A stretch of DNA of 64,000 nucleotides from Polymorphobacter fuscus (GTDB taxonomy: Bacteria; Pseudomonadota; Alphaproteobacteria; Sphingomonadales; Sphingomonadaceae). The DNA is taken from contig NZ_JAATJI010000001.1 in NCBI RefSeq assembly GCF_011927825.1, positions 1,178,001 to 1,242,000 of the forward strand, in the 5' to 3' direction. The position numbers and the translations under genes are program-made. The notes beneath the pieces were generated by a model that saw only the letters and a list, made by a program, of their open reading frames with translations, had not been told where the DNA came from and did not search any database. Shown one piece after another: positions 33,487-42,564 of this stretch (position 1 is the stretch's first letter; each line of letters opens with the position of its first letter).

Positions 33487-34167
33487 TCAGCGCGGGCGTT
33501 CCATGCGCGGTCCGCCCGAGCGCGACGGCTGGCCGCCCTGCTGCCGCATGTCGGTCCGCTGCTGCTGCCGGGCGGCACGATTCTCGCGATAGGCCTGGCG
33601 CTGTTCGCTGCTGCGAAAGGCCCGCTGGCCCTGAGGCACCCCGGCAATGCCATTGGCGATGCCGCGGCTGACGGCGTCCGGCCGGCCCTGCCCCGAATAG
33701 CCCGGACGCACCTGCCCCGGACCACCGGGCCGGCCCTGGCCCGCATAGCCGGGGCGCGGGCCGTTATAGCCGGGGCGGACATAACCTGGCCGGCCATAGC
33801 CGGGCCCGCCGACAGCGGGCCGCGGGACATAGCCGTTGGGCCGAACCCGCTGCTGCCAGAAACGCTGCTGCGCCTGCGACCAGTTGCGGCGGTTGCCGAC
33901 ACGGTCGTACACGTAATAGCCGTTGCCGGGGTAGTAATAGCCCTGCGACCAGCCGAAGCCCGTCCCGACATAGCCGAACGGCACCGACCGATAGCCGAAG
34001 GGGTCGCCATAATAATTGTCATAGGCGTCGCCATATTGCAGGCCGCCGTAACCGCCATAGTTGCCGCCACCGAAGCCGCCGCCATAGCCATAGCCCGTCG
34101 AGCAGGCGGCAAGGCCAAGAGCAGCAGCGCCGATGACGGCGGCGCGAAGCACGAATTTACGCAACAT
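33487..34167 (-). CDS. Gly/Tyr-rich lipoprotein, unknown function
   Basis: 226 aa. Lipoprotein signal with lipobox LAAC (MLRKFVLRAAVIGAAALG then LAACS). The mature N-terminus is extremely Gly/Tyr-rich (GYGYGGGFGGGNYGGYGG), and later parts are Pro/Gly/Arg repeats (GPGYGRPGYVRPGY), ending Gln/Arg-rich. It probably forms an extended, low-complexity envelope protein. ATG 34167 has an AGGAG site. I do not recognise a family beyond 'hypothetical lipoprotein'. Confidence 0.8.
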   Translation of the reverse strand: MLRKFVLRAAVIGAAALGLAACSTGYGYGGGFGGGNYGGYGGLQYGDAYDNYYGDPFGYRSVPFGYVGTGFGWSQGYYYPGNGYYVYDRVGNRRNWSQAQQRFWQQRVRPNGYVPRPAVGGPGYGRPGYVRPGYNGPRPGYAGQGRPGGPGQVRPGYSGQGRPDAVSRGIANGIAGVPQGQRAFRSSEQRQAYRENRAARQQQRTDMRQQGGQPSRSGGPRMERPR

Positions 34168-34241
34168 CAAGCAACTCCTGAATGGGGCAGACATGGCCTG
34201 CACCCTGCCACTATAACGACCGACAAGGCCAGCCGGGTCCG

Positions 34242-37200
34242 TCACCCTACCGCCAGTAAGCTTGCGGCAGCCTGAAGATCGACGCTCACCAGCTGCGAAA
34301 CCCCGGGCTCTCCCATCGTCACCCCGTAAAGCCGGTGCATCCGGCTCATCGTCACGGCATTATGGGTGACGATCAGGAAGCGCGTTGCCGTTTCGGTCGC
34401 CATCCGGTCGAGCAGGTCGCAGAAGCGCTCGACATTGGCGTCATCCAGCGGCGCATCGACTTCGTCGAGCACGCAGATCGGCGCCGGGTTGGCGAGGAAC
34501 AGCGCGAAGATCAGCGCCGTTGCTGTCAACGCCTGCTCGCCGCCCGACAAAAGCGTAAGCGACTGCAGCTTCTTGCCCGGCGGCTGCGCCATGATCTCCA
34601 GCCCGGCCTCCAGCGGATCGTCCGATTCGATCAACGCCAGCTCGGCCTCGCCGCCGCCGAACAAATCGGTGAACAGGGTGCGGAAATGGCCGTTGACCGC
34701 GGCGAACGCCGCCGCCAGCCGCGCCCGACCCTCCCGGTTCAGGCTGCCGATCGAACCGCGCAACCGGGCGATGGCGGTTTCCAGCTCGGCCTTTTCGGCA
34801 AGCGTCGCCTCTGCCTGCGCCTCGAGCTCGGCAAGTTCGATATCGGCACGCAGGTTGACGGGGCCGAGTCGGTCGCGCTCCTCCGACAAAACGTCATGGG
34901 CTGCCGCCGCGGCGTCGGGATCCTCGGCAACATGCGAAAACCCCAGCCGCCCCGGCAGCACCGGCGGCGGCACGCCGAAACGGTCCCCCGCCAGCCGCTC
35001 CACCGCCAGCCGCGCCGCGTCCTGGTGCTCGGCTTCGGCGCGGGCGGTCGCCCGCGCTTCCCGCGCCGCCGCCACGGCCTCATCGGCGGCGCGCGCCTGT
35101 GCCGTCAGCGCCGCCAGCGCGGTTTCGGCGCGGGCGAGGGTATCGGCAGCCGCGTCCCGCGCCGCGTCCGCATCGGCGCTGCGGGTCGCCAGCGCGGCAA
35201 TTTCGGAAGCGATCGCCGCCTCGCGTGCCGCCAGCCCGGCGCGTTCGGCACGCGCCGCGTCGCCGCGCCCGGCCAGTTCGGCCAATTGCCCGGCGCTGGC
35301 GTCGCGCCGCCGTTGCCAATCGGCGCGTTCGCCGGCGATGGCGGCAATGCGCCGCTGCGCCGATTCGATCTCGCGGCGCCGTGCGTCCACCGCTGCGGCG
35401 CGGGTGCCGACGGCGGAACGCGCTGCATCCGCATCGCGCCGGGCGACCGCCAGCGCTTCGGCAAGGCCGGCCAGAACCCCCGCAGCCGGCACGGCAGCGC
35501 GCGCCGATTCGCACTCGGCCGCCAGGCGCGCGCCTTCGGCAGCGGCGCGTTCGATCGCCGATGCCAGGCTCGCGGCCTCGCCGGCGCGGCGGCTGGCGGC
35601 GGTTTCGGCGGCGGCAAGCGCCGCCCGTGCTTCGGCCAATGCCCGCGCGGCGGCCTCGCGCCCCGCCCGCGCCCGCCGTTCGGCCTCCTGCGCCGCCGCG
35701 GCCGCGGTCACTGCGGTTGCCAGCGCCGCCGCTGCCGCATCGAGCGCAGCCTGCCCCGCAGTGCGCTCGCGCTGCACTTCGCCAAGCCGGCGCCGCGCCC
35801 GAAGCTGCGCCGCCGCCGCCTCGGTGCGACCGCCGGCATCGACAAAGCCATCCCAGCGCCACAGTGCCCCGGCCATCGTCACCAGCCGCTGGCCGGGGTG
35901 CAGACGCGGTGCCAGCGCCGGCGCGTCGGCGGCCGCCACGACGCCGATCTGCGCCAGCCGCCGCGCCAGTTCCGGCGGCGCCGTCACATGCGTCGCCAGC
36001 GCCATCACGCCTTCGGGCAGCGCCGGGTCGTTGCCCGTTGCCGCACCGGCCCAGCGGCGCGGCGCGGCGCTGTCGGCGGGGCCGGCATCGAGATCGTCGC
36101 CCAGCGCTGCCGCCAACGCCGCCTCATAACCCGGTTGCGTCTCCACCCGTTCGGCCATGCGCGGACCCTTGACGGCATCGGCTGCCAGCCGCTTGGCCAG
36201 CGCATCCGCCTCCGCGGCGAGGCCGGCGAGCGTCGCCCGCGCCGCCGCATGCTGCGCCGCCGCCTCGGCACGCGCCGCCTCGCAACCCGGGCGCGCCGCC
36301 TCGGCTTCGGCGAGGCCGGCCTCGGCTGCGGCCAGCGCGTCGGTCGCCGCAGCGACCCGCTCCGCCAGCGCCGCCGTATCGGGGGCCGGCGCCAGCCGTG
36401 CCTGCCGCGCCGCCAGATCGCGCGCCTCCCCCTGCGCCCGCGCCAGCCGCGCCGTTGCCGCCGCCACATTCGCTTCGGCAGCGCGCGCCCCGGCTGCTGC
36501 GGCGGCATGGGCGTCGACCGCGCTGGCCAGTGCCGCTTCCGCCGCGCCGCCGGCAGCGATGGCCGCCGCAGCCGCCGTCGCTTGCCCCGGCAGCGCCGCC
36601 TCGGCTGCCGCCAGGGCCGCCGCCAGCGTCGACACCTCCGCTTCGAGCCGTGCCTCGGCCGCCATGGCATCCGCGCCCAGCGCCTGTTCGCGCGCAATGT
36701 CCCGCGCTACTGCCGCCAGCGCCGCATCGATGTCGCCGCGCCGCCGCACCGCCGCGGTCCGTTCGGCGTCGAGCAGCGCACGCGACTGGCGCAGCGCCTG
36801 CACGGCCGCTGCCGCCTCGGCTTGCGCCAGCCGCAGGTCGGGCAGCGCGGCATTTGCTGCTGCCGCGTCCGTTGCCAGCCGCGCCGCCACCCGGGTCAGG
36901 TCATCAGCCTTGCCGTCCGCATCCGAGGCTGCCGCCCGCGCTGCTTCGGATCCGGACCGGGCCGCCGTCCAGCGCGCAAACAGCGATGCCGCTTCCGCAA
37001 CCTTCAACCGGTCGCTCAGCCCGCGATAGCGTTCGGCCACGCGCGCCTGGCGACGCAGTGCATTGGCCTGGGTTTCGATGCCGCGCACGACATCGTCGAT
37101 CCGTTCCAGATTGGCTTCAGCGGCGCGCAGGCGGATTTCGGCTTCGCGGCGGCGCACGTGGAGGCCGGCGATGCCGGCGGCTTCCTCCAGCAGCATCCGC

Positions 37201-37652
37201 CGCTCGGCCGGCTTGGCGGCGATGATCGCGCTGATCCGGCCCTGGCCGACAATGGCGGGCGAATGCGCCCCGGTGGCAGAATCGGCGAACAGCAGCCGCA
37301 CGTCCTGGGCGCGGGCATCGCGCCCGTTGATGCGATAGTCGGACCCGGCGCCGCGTTCGATGCGGCGGCTGACCTCGACTTCCTCCCCGGCGCTGCCGGC
37401 CAGCGCCAGCGTCACCTGCGCCAGGCTGCGCATCGGCCGCTTGCCGGTGCCGGCGAAGATGACATCGTCCATCCCGCCCGATCGCATCGACTTGGGGCTG
37501 CCCTCCCCCATCACCCAGCGCAGCGCTTCGAGCAGGTTGGACTTGCCGCAGCCGTTGGGGCCGACGACGCCGGTCAGCCCCGGTTCGATTCGCAATTCGG
37601 TCGTTTCGACGAAGGATTTGAACCCCGCCAGCCTGAGCGCGCGGAATTCCAA
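34242..37652 (-). CDS. smc: Chromosome segregation protein SMC
   Basis: SMC ATPase (1136 aa). Walker A GPNGCGKSNLLEALRW is in the N-terminal head. A hinge lies near the middle (about residues 490-610, the VETQPGYEAALAAALGDDL region). Signature LSGGEQALTATALIFALF and Walker B CVLDEVDAPLDD are at the C-terminus. The arms are very Ala/Arg/Glu-rich coiled coils. The apparent start is TTG at 37652, with weak spacing of upstream purines. The upstream DsbA-like genes are in the same direction and 28 bases away, so smc is likely the last gene of that unit. Confidence 0.95.
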   Translation of the reverse strand: MEFRALRLAGFKSFVETTELRIEPGLTGVVGPNGCGKSNLLEALRWVMGEGSPKSMRSGGMDDVIFAGTGKRPMRSLAQVTLALAGSAGEEVEVSRRIERGAGSDYRINGRDARAQDVRLLFADSATGAHSPAIVGQGRISAIIAAKPAERRMLLEEAAGIAGLHVRRREAEIRLRAAEANLERIDDVVRGIETQANALRRQARVAERYRGLSDRLKVAEAASLFARWTAARSGSEAARAAASDADGKADDLTRVAARLATDAAAANAALPDLRLAQAEAAAAVQALRQSRALLDAERTAAVRRRGDIDAALAAVARDIAREQALGADAMAAEARLEAEVSTLAAALAAAEAALPGQATAAAAAIAAGGAAEAALASAVDAHAAAAAGARAAEANVAAATARLARAQGEARDLAARQARLAPAPDTAALAERVAAATDALAAAEAGLAEAEAARPGCEAARAEAAAQHAAARATLAGLAAEADALAKRLAADAVKGPRMAERVETQPGYEAALAAALGDDLDAGPADSAAPRRWAGAATGNDPALPEGVMALATHVTAPPELARRLAQIGVVAAADAPALAPRLHPGQRLVTMAGALWRWDGFVDAGGRTEAAAAQLRARRRLGEVQRERTAGQAALDAAAAALATAVTAAAAAQEAERRARAGREAAARALAEARAALAAAETAASRRAGEAASLASAIERAAAEGARLAAECESARAAVPAAGVLAGLAEALAVARRDADAARSAVGTRAAAVDARRREIESAQRRIAAIAGERADWQRRRDASAGQLAELAGRGDAARAERAGLAAREAAIASEIAALATRSADADAARDAAADTLARAETALAALTAQARAADEAVAAAREARATARAEAEHQDAARLAVERLAGDRFGVPPPVLPGRLGFSHVAEDPDAAAAAHDVLSEERDRLGPVNLRADIELAELEAQAEATLAEKAELETAIARLRGSIGSLNREGRARLAAAFAAVNGHFRTLFTDLFGGGEAELALIESDDPLEAGLEIMAQPPGKKLQSLTLLSGGEQALTATALIFALFLANPAPICVLDEVDAPLDDANVERFCDLLDRMATETATRFLIVTHNAVTMSRMHRLYGVTMGEPGVSQLVSVDLQAAASLLAVG

Positions 37653-37680
37653 CGTCAGCGAAACCGAAGGCGCGCCGCCA

Positions 37681-38430
37681 TTACGACAGCGCTGCCTTCA
37701 ACTTGGGCTCGAGCGCGTCCCAGGTGAACACGCCTTCCTGCGTGACGCCGTTGATGATGAAGCCGGGCGTTCCGGTCAGCTTGTAGGTGTCGGTCGCCTG
37801 GGTGCGCAGCGCCGCCAGCTTTTCCAGCGCCGCCTTGTCGGCGAGGCACTGGTCGAACTTGGCGCGCGGCATGCCGCGGGTGCGCATATATTCGTCGAGC
37901 TTGCCGAGTTCGGCGAGCGCGGCGATCTGCTGGTCCTCCGGCAGCGCCGAAAGCCGCTTGCTGTCCTCCGGGGTCAGCTTGGTGAACGGCTCGGTCCAGC
38001 TCGTCTGGTCGGTGAAGAAGGCGGCGAGCAGGCCGAAGAACGGCTCCGCCCCCTGGCAGCGCGCCAGCATGGAAGCGGCATAATCGGGACCGTTGAGGAC
38101 GAAGTTGCGGAATTCATAGGAGACATTGCCGCTGGCGACATATTTGTCGCGAATCGTTGCCATCGCCGCTTCGTGGAATTCGCTGCAATGCGGGCAGGTC
38201 AGCGAAGCGAATTCGAGCAGTTTCACCTTGGCGTCGGGGTTGCCGATACGAAAGCCACCCTCCGGCGTCGCCGCCGTGACCTTGGTCCAGTCGGTGCCGG
38301 CGGGAACGGCAGCGGCGCCTGTGGTCGTCGTCGTGGTCTCGGTCTTGGCCGTCTCGGCGGTCTTGTCGCCGCAGGCGGCGGTGGCCAGCGCAAGGCCGGC
38401 GAGCAGGATCGAACGCAATGCAATCGTCAT
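37681..38430 (-). CDS. DsbA-family thiol oxidoreductase, predicted lipoprotein
   Basis: Thioredoxin-fold protein (249 aa). Lipobox TAAC (residues 17-20) with a Thr-rich linker suggests membrane anchoring. The redox site is CPHC in ASLTCPHCSEFHE. The cis-Pro is seen in TGTPGFIINGV. Upstream of smc by 28 bases and preceded by a second DsbA-like gene. Confidence 0.9.
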   Translation of the reverse strand: MTIALRSILLAGLALATAACGDKTAETAKTETTTTTTGAAAVPAGTDWTKVTAATPEGGFRIGNPDAKVKLLEFASLTCPHCSEFHEAAMATIRDKYVASGNVSYEFRNFVLNGPDYAASMLARCQGAEPFFGLLAAFFTDQTSWTEPFTKLTPEDSKRLSALPEDQQIAALAELGKLDEYMRTRGMPRAKFDQCLADKAALEKLAALRTQATDTYKLTGTPGFIINGVTQEGVFTWDALEPKLKAALS

Positions 38431-38499
38431 CGAATACCCTCAATACGGCGTGTCGCCAGCGGCGCAAACGGCTGTCGCCGGCGGCGCGCCGGGCGACTG

Positions 38500-39195
38500 T
38501 TACGGTTTAGGCGACTTCAGCGCCGCCTGCAATTTCGGTTCCAGCCCGGCCCAGTCGAACACCCCGGGCACCGGCACGCCGTTGATGCCGAAGGTCGGCG
38601 TGCCTTCCAGCTTGTAATTGGTCAGCGCGTCGTTGCGCACGGCGAGCAGCCGGGCCTGCGCCGCCTTGTCGGCGAGGCACGCCGGGCTGCGCGCCAGCGG
38701 CACGCCGCGCGCATCGGCCCAGCGATCGAGCCCCGAACGCGTCGCCATTTCGGCCGGCTGCTGTTCGGGCGGCATCGCGCTGATCGCCTGGTTGTCGGCG
38801 GCGGTCATCGCTTCGAAGCCCTTGGTCCATTCGCCCTGTTCGGCGAACAATTTGCCGGCGAAGGCGAGCGCCGGGCGCGGCGCCTGGCAGGCGACGAGCA
38901 GCGACGCCGAAAAATCGGGTCCGTTGCGCACGAAGCTGCGCTGTTCGAACGAAACATTGCCGGTGGCGAGATATTTCGCCTTCAGCGCGGGCAGGCCGCT
39001 TTCGTGAAAGGCCTTGCAATGGCTGCAGGTATAGGACGCGAATTCGACCAGCTTTACCTTCGCCGCCGGGTTGCCGATCAACAGCCCGCCCGACGGGGTC
39101 GCCGCCACGGTGTTCGCCCAGTCGGTCTTGGCCAGCGCCGGCGTGGCAAGCAACGCCGCGGCAAGCAACATCAAGGCAGGCCGGCGTGCAATCAT
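38500..39195 (-). CDS. DsbA-family thiol oxidoreductase, secreted
   Basis: 231 aa, related to the neighbouring protein but with a plain signal peptide (LMLLAAALLATPALA). Active site CSHC (in ASYTCSHCKAFHE), cis-Pro in EGTPTFGINGV. The CSHC dipeptide suggests a redox potential different from the paralogue's CPHC. Tandem with the other gene, probably by duplication. Confidence 0.9.
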   Translation of the reverse strand: MIARRPALMLLAAALLATPALAKTDWANTVAATPSGGLLIGNPAAKVKLVEFASYTCSHCKAFHESGLPALKAKYLATGNVSFEQRSFVRNGPDFSASLLVACQAPRPALAFAGKLFAEQGEWTKGFEAMTAADNQAISAMPPEQQPAEMATRSGLDRWADARGVPLARSPACLADKAAQARLLAVRNDALTNYKLEGTPTFGINGVPVPGVFDWAGLEPKLQAALKSPKP

Positions 39196-39310
39196 CAGGC
39201 AAGGCTCCAAGTCGAACAACTTGCCGATACCTTAGGCACGCCAACCGGCGATGAACAGGGTGCAGCACGCACCCTGTTCGCCGCCGGCGCCCGTTTGCAA
39301 TTGGCCCGGT

Positions 39311-39943
39311 TCAGGCCGCCAGTGCCGTGCGCCGCCGCATCATCGCCCCGGTCAGGCCGAAGCCCGCGATCATCATCGCCCAGCTCGCCGGTTCCGGCAC
39401 CGCCCCGGCACCGCCGCCATTGCTGGCGAGATCGTAGCGGAAATTGTCGAAGAACATGCCTTCCTCATCCGGCCGGCCGTCGAGGATGACCTGCGTCAGC
39501 CCGCTGTAACCGGTCAGTTCGACCCGGCGCGGGCCAAAACCGCGCGGCAGCGTCAGCGAAAAGCTGTCGGCGCCGGCGCTGCCGACAAGGCTGATCGCAA
39601 GGATGCCGGTGGTATCGACCTGATAGACGTCGAACGACAGATTGTCGGCCGGCGTCGCGAAATCGATGGTCAGCGTCGACCGGCAGGCGTTGGTCGCATG
39701 CGGGCACAATGCCGTGTTGGTATAGCCGGCCCAGGTGAAGAAGCGCATGCCATTGGCCGAGGAAAAGGTCGCATCGCCATACGTCACCGGGCCGGTGAGC
39801 GCCACATTCGCCGGCTGGTCGGAAAAATCGACCGTCTCGGTTGCCCGCGCCGCCCCCGCGCAGCCCAGAATCAGCGCCACCACCAGCGCCACGCCAATGC
39901 GAAACCCGTCAGTTCGAAACCCTGTTGTCGCAACCATCGTCAT
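39311..39943 (-). CDS. PEPxxWA-CTERM sorting-domain protein
   Basis: 210 aa exported protein. Signal peptide 1-35 (ALVVALILGCAGAARA). A beta-rich central region with FSDQPANVALTGPVTYGDATF and two Cys (LCPHATNACR). The C-terminus VPEPASWAMMIAGFGLTGA then RRR is a PEP-CTERM sorting tail of the PEPxxWA subclass, known to be recognised by exosortase. No exosortase is in the window. ATG 39943 has an AGGGGAC upstream site. It sits between the DsbA pair and the DUF721/mutY pair. Confidence 0.9.
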   Translation of the reverse strand: MTMVATTGFRTDGFRIGVALVVALILGCAGAARATETVDFSDQPANVALTGPVTYGDATFSSANGMRFFTWAGYTNTALCPHATNACRSTLTIDFATPADNLSFDVYQVDTTGILAISLVGSAGADSFSLTLPRGFGPRRVELTGYSGLTQVILDGRPDEEGMFFDNFRYDLASNGGGAGAVPEPASWAMMIAGFGLTGAMMRRRTALAA

Positions 39944-40033
39944 GTCCCCTTGGCCACCCGGGATCGGGCGGTTGGGAAAGGTCTGATAAAGGCCGGGAAT
40001 CTTGCCGCAACACCCTGAAAAGGGGGATGGCGG

Positions 40034-40540
40034 TCAGCGCACGATCGGCGGGCCGCGGCTGGTCGACAGGGCTTCAGCGAGCGATTGCAGGCTGGCGCGC
40101 AGATCGGGATCGGCGATGTCGCGCAGGGTCGATCGCGTTTCGTCGGACAGTTCGGCCGGTACCGGCACCGCGCCGCGACGCGCCGGCGGATCGATATCGG
40201 CCTGGCGCAGCTGCATGCGGGCGACGGCGTTATAACCGAGCAGGCGGTTGACCCGCTCGATGACCTGCGGTTCGACATGCGCCAGCATCGGCGCCAGCGC
40301 GCCCGACACGGCGACTTTCAGGATTCCGCCGTCTTTCTTGCCGCGCGGCATGGTCAACGATTCGGGCCGGCTGTGGCGGGCGTAGCGGTCCCCCACGATC
40401 TCCGCCCAGCGCGCGACGACGACGCTCTGGGTGAAACCGAATCGCCGGAATGCCTGGCCGCCGATGGCGGGCACCAGGTCGGCGACGCGGCGCGGGCGCC
40501 GCGAGCGTTCCGGCGGTGGAGATTCGGGTTTTTTGGCCAT
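40034..40540 (-). CDS. DUF721 domain-containing protein
   Basis: 168 aa with the DUF721 domain, family function unknown (DciA-like, possibly linked to the replication helicase). VARWAEIVGDRYARHSRPESL and GGILKVAVSGALAPMLAHVEP, then VIERVNRLLGYNAV, are typical. ATG 40540 is preceded by GGAAACG. It diverges from mutY by 26 bases. Confidence 0.85.
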   Translation of the reverse strand: MAKKPESPPPERSRRPRRVADLVPAIGGQAFRRFGFTQSVVVARWAEIVGDRYARHSRPESLTMPRGKKDGGILKVAVSGALAPMLAHVEPQVIERVNRLLGYNAVARMQLRQADIDPPARRGAVPVPAELSDETRSTLRDIADPDLRASLQSLAEALSTSRGPPIVR

Positions 40541-40566
40541 TGGCGTTTCCATGCCATAGCCGGCGC

Positions 40567-41610
40567 GTGACCGATAGCGCGACACGTCTGCTGAACTGGT
40601 ATGCCGGCCATGCCCGCACCCTGCCCTGGCGGTCGCCGCCCGGCGCGCCGCTGCCGGCCGACCCCGATTGGCCATACCGCGTCTGGCTGTCCGAAATCAT
40701 GCTGCAACAGACGACCGTTGCCGCCGTGCAGCCCTATTTCACCGCCTTTACCGCGCGCTGGCCCGATGTCGCGGCCCTCGCCGCTGCCGACGATGCCGAC
40801 GTGATGCAGGCCTGGGCAGGGCTGGGCTATTACGCCCGCGCCCGCAATTTACTCGCCTGCGCCCGCGCCGTGGTGCGCGATCATGGCGGGCGGTTCCCTG
40901 GCGACGAGGCCGTGCTGCGCAGCCTGCCGGGAATCGGCGACTATACAGCCGCCGCCGTCGCCGCCTTCGGCTTCGGCCGCCACGCCATCGTCATCGACGG
41001 CAATGTCGAGCGCGTCACCACCCGGCTGTTCGCCATTGCCACGCCGCTGCCCGCCGCGCGCGCGGTGATCCGGTCCCGGCTGGCGGCGCTGGTGCCCGCC
41101 GCCGCGGGGGATTTCGCCCAGGCGATGATGGATCTCGCCGGGCGCATCTGCACGCCCCGCGCGCCGCGCTGCGAAGCCTGTCCGCTGCGCCCCGATTGCG
41201 CTGCGGCGGCGGCCGGCAATCCGGAGGAGTATCCGGTCAAGCCACCGCGCCGCGCCCGCCCGGTCCGCCACGGCACGACATGGTGGATCGAAGCCGGCGG
41301 CGCGGTGCTCACCGTCGTCCGGCCGGCGCGCGGCCTGCTCGGCGGCATGCGCGCGCTGCCGTCGTGCGACTGGCAGGGCAAAGCGGCGCCGCCGCTGCCC
41401 GGCGACTGGCACGACCTCGGAACGGTCAGCCACGGCTTCACCCATTTCGCGTTGCAGTTGCAGGTGCTGGGGCAGCGGCTGGCAACGCGGCCGGCGCTGG
41501 ACGGCGACTGGCTGCCGATTTCACAGCTTGACGGCGCCGGCCTGCCGACGCTTTTCGCCAAGGCGGCGGTGCTGGCACGGTCGCAGCCGGACAGGATGGA
41601 GGCCCGATGA
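40567..41610 (+). CDS. mutY: A/G-specific adenine glycosylase
   Basis: Removes adenine mispaired with 8-oxoguanine (347 aa). Catalytic Glu E43 (LSEIMLQQT), HhH motif LPGIGDYTA (120-128), catalytic Asp D144 (VIDGNVERV) and the four [4Fe-4S] cysteines C195, C202, C205, C211 are intact. The C-terminal Nudix-like domain follows. GTG start at 40567. Overlaps nudC by four bases. Confidence 0.96.
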   Translation: MTDSATRLLNWYAGHARTLPWRSPPGAPLPADPDWPYRVWLSEIMLQQTTVAAVQPYFTAFTARWPDVAALAAADDADVMQAWAGLGYYARARNLLACARAVVRDHGGRFPGDEAVLRSLPGIGDYTAAAVAAFGFGRHAIVIDGNVERVTTRLFAIATPLPAARAVIRSRLAALVPAAAGDFAQAMMDLAGRICTPRAPRCEACPLRPDCAAAAAGNPEEYPVKPPRRARPVRHGTTWWIEAGGAVLTVVRPARGLLGGMRALPSCDWQGKAAPPLPGDWHDLGTVSHGFTHFALQLQVLGQRLATRPALDGDWLPISQLDGAGLPTLFAKAAVLARSQPDRMEAR

Positions 41611-42530
41611 CCGACAGCAAGACAATGTTCGACGGCTGGAATGTTCCCGCCGTGGGCCTCACCGGCTCGCCGCTCGACCGCGCCGACCATCTGCGGCGCG
41701 ACCCCGGCGCGATGGTGGCGCTGCGCAGCCGGCCCGACGCGCGCTGGCTGGTGATGGACGATCTGAAGCCGGTGCTGACGCAGGGCGAACATCCCGATAT
41801 CCTCTGGGCCTATCGCTCCGACGTGCCGCACGATGCGGTCAGCGTCTTCCTGGGGCTGGCGGGCAGCAAGGATGGCGGCGCGCCGCGTTTCGCCGCTGCC
41901 GCCCCCGCCGCCGACCTGGTTGCCGACTTTGGCGGCAAGGTCGTCGATGCCCGCGCCGCCGCGGTGATGCTCGGCGATGGCCGCGCCGAAATCGTGGCAC
42001 AGGCGCGCTCGCTGCTCGATTGGCACGCCCGCCACAAATTCTGCGCCAATTGCGGCGCGCCGACGGTCCTCAACAAGGCCGGCTATGCGCGCAGCTGCCA
42101 GGGCTGCGGTGCCGAGCATTTCCCGCGCACCGACCCGGTCGTCATCATGCTGGCGATCAACGGCGACCATGCGCTGGTCGGCCGCCAGCCCAATTTCCCC
42201 AAGCGTTTCTTCTCGGCGCTGGCCGGCTTTGTGGAGCCCGGCGAAAGCCTGGAGGAAGCCGTGGCGCGCGAACTGTTCGAGGAAGCCGGCATCCGCACCG
42301 CCCGCGTCCGCTACCTCGCCAGCCAGCCCTGGCCCTTCCCGTCGTCGCTGATGGTTGCCGCCTTCGCCGAGGCAACCAATGTCGACATCACCCTCGACAC
42401 CGACGAGCTGGAGGAAGCCCGCTGGGTGACAAAGGACGAGGTGCGCGCCGCGCTCGCCGGCACCGGCGACTGGCTGGCGCCGCCGCCGATGGCGATCGCG
42501 CACACGCTTTTGCAGGCATGGGTGGCATAG
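41607..42530 (+). CDS. nudC: NADH pyrophosphatase
   Basis: Hydrolyses NAD(H) and NAD-capped RNA (307 aa). Zinc site of four Cys: FCANCGAPT then SCQGCGAEHFPRTDPVVIM. Nudix box GFVEPGESLEEAVARELFEE. Downstream SQPWPFPSSLMVAA carries the NudC-specific SQPWPFPxS motif. Starts within the mutY stop. Confidence 0.96.
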   Translation: MTDSKTMFDGWNVPAVGLTGSPLDRADHLRRDPGAMVALRSRPDARWLVMDDLKPVLTQGEHPDILWAYRSDVPHDAVSVFLGLAGSKDGGAPRFAAAAPAADLVADFGGKVVDARAAAVMLGDGRAEIVAQARSLLDWHARHKFCANCGAPTVLNKAGYARSCQGCGAEHFPRTDPVVIMLAINGDHALVGRQPNFPKRFFSALAGFVEPGESLEEAVARELFEEAGIRTARVRYLASQPWPFPSSLMVAAFAEATNVDITLDTDELEEARWVTKDEVRAALAGTGDWLAPPPMAIAHTLLQAWVA

Positions 42531-42564
42531 GGCGGGGAACGCATCCGGCGGTGGCGGCCCGCTG

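Noticed and set aside
34335..37727. 1130-codon plus-strand open frame
   Set aside because: It is antisense to smc, whose ATPase motifs and coiled coils are clear. The composition of this frame is an Arg/Gly/Ala mix caused by high-GC third positions.
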